Shown here piece by piece: positions 7,033 to 9,090 of a stretch of 9,090 nucleotides of DNA. The translations under genes were made by a program, and so were the position numbers. Origin of the DNA: an uncultured Granulosicoccaceae bacterium (GTDB lineage: Bacteria; Pseudomonadota; Gammaproteobacteria; CALCKW01); contig CALDHJ010000406.1 in NCBI GenBank assembly GCA_937941555.1, positions 1-9,090 of the forward strand, written 5' to 3'. The notes beneath the pieces are model-generated. The model had not been told where the DNA came from and searched no databases. It worked only from the letters and a program-made list of their open reading frames with translations. The first letter of the stretch is position 1; the number at the start of each line of letters is the position of its first letter.

Positions 7033-7629
7033 ATGCATATCCTGCGTATCGACAGCAGCGCGCGCGAAGCCGACTCCACGTCCCGCCAGCTCGGCGACAC
7101 ACTCATCAACCGCCTGCAAGCCACACACGCGGCAGACGTCACCGTCTTGAACACCAACGACGCCGTGCCCCATGTAACAGCCAATTGGATCAACGCCAAC
7201 TTCACGCCGGCTGACGACCGAAGCGATGCGCAACGCGCCACACTCGCTTACTCCGACCAACGCGTCGCAGAGCTGCAAGCCGCTGACCTAGTCGTTATCA
7301 CCGTGCCCATGTACAACTTCGGCGTGCCGGCCTCACTCAAGGCGTGGATCGACATGGTCGCGCGCGCCGGACTGACCTTCCGCTATACCGAAAACGGCCC
7401 GGTCGGCCTGCTCGAGAACAAAGCCGCCATCATACTGACCACAACCGGCGGGGTGCCGGTCGACAGCCCGGTGGACTTTGCGACCCCCTACCTCAAGCAC
7501 GTGCTCGGCTTCATCGGTATTCACGACGTCAGCGTCGTCAGTGCCACGGGGCTTGCCGGCTCGAACGATCCGGCGGCGCTCATCACCGAGGCGCACACCA
7601 CCGCCAAAGCGCTGGCCGACGCGATTTGA
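7033..7629 (+). CDS. azoR: FMN-dependent NADH-azoreductase / quinone reductase (AzoR family)
   Basis: This is a cytoplasmic flavoprotein expected to transfer two electrons from NAD(P)H to quinones or azo compounds. It has 198 residues, close to E. coli AzoR (about 200). The N-terminus MHILRIDSSAREADSTSRQL is the first strand and the FMN-phosphate-binding loop with SS and S residues. The flavin-binding signature PMYNFGVPASLKAWID starts at residue 92, at almost the same position as in E. coli AzoR, and TTGG (137-140) corresponds to its second flavin-contact loop. The family features KHVLGFIGI and a C-terminal helix follow. The ATG at 7033 was chosen because it begins the family domain exactly; the open frame further upstream is antisense to the LysR gene. 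The ribosome-binding site is weak (GGA about 12 nt upstream). A pirin gene follows 106 bp later and the LysR gene is divergent. Substrate in vivo is unknown, with quinones more likely than azo dyes. Confidence 0.92.
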   Translation: MHILRIDSSAREADSTSRQLGDTLINRLQATHAADVTVLNTNDAVPHVTANWINANFTPADDRSDAQRATLAYSDQRVAELQAADLVVITVPMYNFGVPASLKAWIDMVARAGLTFRYTENGPVGLLENKAAIILTTTGGVPVDSPVDFATPYLKHVLGFIGIHDVSVVSATGLAGSNDPAALITEAHTTAKALADAI

Positions 7630-7679
7630 ACGTCACACGACCCAACGCTCCGGGCCGAACCCCGGGGCAACCCGGCGGT

Positions 7680-7693
7680 GGGCGCTTGCGCCC
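7680..7693 (+). promoter_or_regulatory. Short GC-rich hairpin between azoR and pirin genes
   Basis: GGGCGCTTGCGCCC can fold into a 5-bp G/C stem closed by a CUUG tetraloop, a stable RNA loop type when closed by G-C as here. It lies in the 106-bp gap between azoR and the pirin gene, 34 bp before the pirin ribosome-binding site. There is no U-tract, so it is more likely a message-processing or attenuating element than a terminator. The palindrome CCCCGGGG at 7660-7667 lies nearby. Function is inferred only. Confidence 0.35.
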
Positions 7694-7735
7694 GCGCGCC
7701 GATGCCGAGATGATCAGACGAGACCCGGAGGCACC

Positions 7736-8668
7736 ATGAGCTGGAATCCCGCACTCGACGTGCACCACGCCGACCCGAGCGATCCCGACGCGATCGAGAC
7801 GCTGATTATCCCGCGCGCGCACGACCTCGGCGGCTTCGAGGTGCGGCGCGCGCTGCCGACCGCCAAGCGCCAACTGGTCGGCCCGTTCATCTTTTTCGAT
7901 CAGATGGGGCCAGCCGAATTCATCACCGACGGTGGCATCGATGTGCGCCCCCACCCGCACATCGGCCTCGCCACCGTGACCTACCTGTTGCAAGGCGAGT
8001 TTCAACACCGCGACTCGCTCGGCACCAACCAGATGATCTACCCGGGCGAGGTCAACCTCATGACCGCCGGCCGTGGCATCACCCATTCCGAGCGCACCAG
8101 CGCCGACACACGGGCCACGCGCCACAGCCTGTTCGGCGTGCAGACCTGGCTTGCCCTGCCGGAGGAACACGAAGACACCGAACCGGCCTTCGAGCACACC
8201 GGCAAGGACGCGCTGCCCTTTCTCGAAGCCGAGGGCAAATCCGTGCGGCTTGTGCTCGGCAGCGCCTGGGGCGAGCACTCGCCGGTGCACACCCACTCCG
8301 AACTCTTCTACGCCGACGCTGTGCTCGACGCCGGCAGCCAGCTGCCACTCCCCGACAACCACGAAGACCGCGGCCTCTACGTGCTGAGCGGCGAGGTGTC
8401 AGTCGCCGGGCAGACCTTTGAAGCCGGCCAGATGGCCGTCTTCCGACCCGGGGACCGCATCAGCGTACGCGCCGGCAACCGCGGCGCACGCCTCACCCTG
8501 CTCGGCGGCGCCACCCTCAACGGCCCGCGCCACATCTGGTGGAATTTCGTGTCGTCCTCACGCGACAAGATCGACGCCGCCAAACACGCCTGGCAACAAG
8601 GCGACTGGGAAAACGGTCCCTTTCAATTGCCACCGGGCGACGATAGTGAGTTCATTCCGCTGCCCTGA
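7736..8668 (+). CDS. Pirin family protein (bicupin, putative quercetinase-like)
   Basis: This is a metal-binding double-cupin protein of the pirin family; some bacterial members (YhaK, YhhW) have quercetin 2,3-dioxygenase activity or sense redox state, and the role here is unknown. It has 310 residues, slightly longer than the usual 230-300. The N-terminal cupin carries RPHPHIGLATVTYLLQGEF with His73 and His75, and GRGITHSER with His117 and Glu119. These four match the metal ligands of human pirin (two His, then His and Glu in an H-x-E pair). The C-terminal cupin (about 165-290) has DRGLYVLSGEV and the end of the fold near LNGPRHIWWNFV, a strong family signature. GGAGG four nt before the ATG at 7736 sets the start. 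It follows azoR on the same strand, so a joint role in handling quinones or other aromatic electrophiles under the LysR regulator is plausible. Confidence 0.92.
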   Translation: MSWNPALDVHHADPSDPDAIETLIIPRAHDLGGFEVRRALPTAKRQLVGPFIFFDQMGPAEFITDGGIDVRPHPHIGLATVTYLLQGEFQHRDSLGTNQMIYPGEVNLMTAGRGITHSERTSADTRATRHSLFGVQTWLALPEEHEDTEPAFEHTGKDALPFLEAEGKSVRLVLGSAWGEHSPVHTHSELFYADAVLDAGSQLPLPDNHEDRGLYVLSGEVSVAGQTFEAGQMAVFRPGDRISVRAGNRGARLTLLGGATLNGPRHIWWNFVSSSRDKIDAAKHAWQQGDWENGPFQLPPGDDSEFIPLP

Positions 8669-8687
8669 CGCGCCGTCTTCGGGTCGC

Positions 8688-8721
8688 CGAATCAAAGGCC
8701 TGCGTGTTTCGCCGTGATTCG
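8688..8721 (+). terminator. Possible stem-loop after the pirin gene
   Basis: CGAATCA (8688-8694) and TGATTCG (8715-8721) form a perfect 7-bp inverted repeat around 20 nt, inside which GGC (8697-8699) and GCC (8711-8713) can pair again. It begins 20 bp after the pirin stop. No U-tract follows, so termination is uncertain. The rest of the 114-bp gap holds only a weak possible -10 for the next gene (TACTAT at 8758-8763). Confidence 0.3.
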
Positions 8722-8782
8722 CTCTGACGGAGGCTGGTCGATCGCGCCGCGGAGCGATACTATTTTGCGTCACTCGCAGGCC

Positions 8783-9090
8783 ATGGACACCATGACAACA
8801 ACCCGGAATTCAGTGTCCAAATGGGTCGCAGCCGCCATGATCGCGCTGCTCGCCGCCTGCCAGACCGCCCCGACGGACATCCCGCTGCGCAGCGACGACG
8901 CCGCGGCGCGCCTGGCCACCTGGAATATCCACTACATCTGGCTCAACCGCGACACCGGGCGCTGGTCGCGCGGGCACTGGGAGACGCGCAAGCGCTCGGC
9001 CGACGCCGCGTTCAAGGCGCTCGATGCCGACCTCGTGGCCTTTCAGGAAATGGAGTCTTTTTCGGGTGGCAACGACGACAGCGTCAACCT
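8783..9090 (+). CDS. Lipoprotein of the endonuclease/exonuclease/phosphatase superfamily (partial, N-terminal)
   Basis: The gene runs off the right edge; about 102 residues are visible. A lipoprotein signal comes first: MDTMTTTRNSVSKW, a hydrophobic run, and a lipobox LAAC with Cys26. Gln at +2 would send it to the outer membrane under the usual sorting rule. The EEP (DNase I/phosphodiesterase-like) fold starts at RLATWNIHYI (43-52), where Asn48 is the metal-contact position, and continues to DADLVAFQEME (81-91), where Glu89 is the conserved metal-binding Glu. RSADAAFKALDADL between them is the usual helix. The first ATG (8783) is used, with AGG just upstream; ATG 8792 in the same frame is equally possible. 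Whether it cleaves nucleic acid, phospholipid or phosphate esters cannot be told without the missing C-terminus, which carries the catalytic His and Asp. Confidence 0.82.
   Translation, partial: MDTMTTTRNSVSKWVAAAMIALLAACQTAPTDIPLRSDDAAARLATWNIHYIWLNRDTGRWSRGHWETRKRSADAAFKALDADLVAFQEMESFSGGNDDSVN

Noticed and set aside
6928..7278. N-terminal extension of the LysR frame (117 extra codons)
   Set aside because: It would run through the divergent promoter region and the azoR start; the LysR HTH begins right after the Met at 6927.

Overview
The window is high-GC DNA (about 60% or more by eye) with the look of a free-living Gram-negative proteobacterium. The signs are a Tat-exported PhoX-type phosphatase, a Sec-exported periplasmic solute-binding protein with MalF/MalG-type permeases, a lipobox protein, and LysR and IclR regulators. 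Nothing in the sequence fixes a genus. No RNA gene, CRISPR array, insertion sequence or phage gene was seen.

Left part, minus strand (3440 down to 1): an ABC importer operon read right to left. The order is an IclR-type regulator (3401-2592), an extracellular solute-binding protein (2556-1282), a MalF-type permease (1213-317) and a MalG-type permease that runs off the left edge (320-1). The two permease genes share an ATGA overlap. A perfect 12-bp inverted repeat lies between the binding-protein gene and the first permease gene, where it could set a high ratio of binding protein to permease. Just upstream of the regulator is a perfect 9-4-9 palindrome with a third half-site 21 bp away, a good candidate operator for the regulator itself. 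The ATPase gene is not in view.

Middle (3448-5925): about 590 bp with no credible gene, then a 628-residue PhoX/DUF839 metallophosphatase on the plus strand. A candidate PHO box sits about 150 bp before its start, which would fit phosphate-starvation control.

Right part (6022-8668): a LysR regulator (minus strand) faces away from an AzoR-type FMN-dependent NADH-azo/quinone reductase and a pirin-family cupin protein (plus strand). This looks like a small quinone or electrophile-response unit under local LysR control. At the right edge a lipoprotein of the endonuclease/exonuclease/phosphatase superfamily begins (8783 onward) and is cut off by the window.

All genes belong to known families. 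I found no evidence for an undescribed system. The points most worth checking are regulatory: the IclR operator, the PHO box and the intercistronic hairpins.
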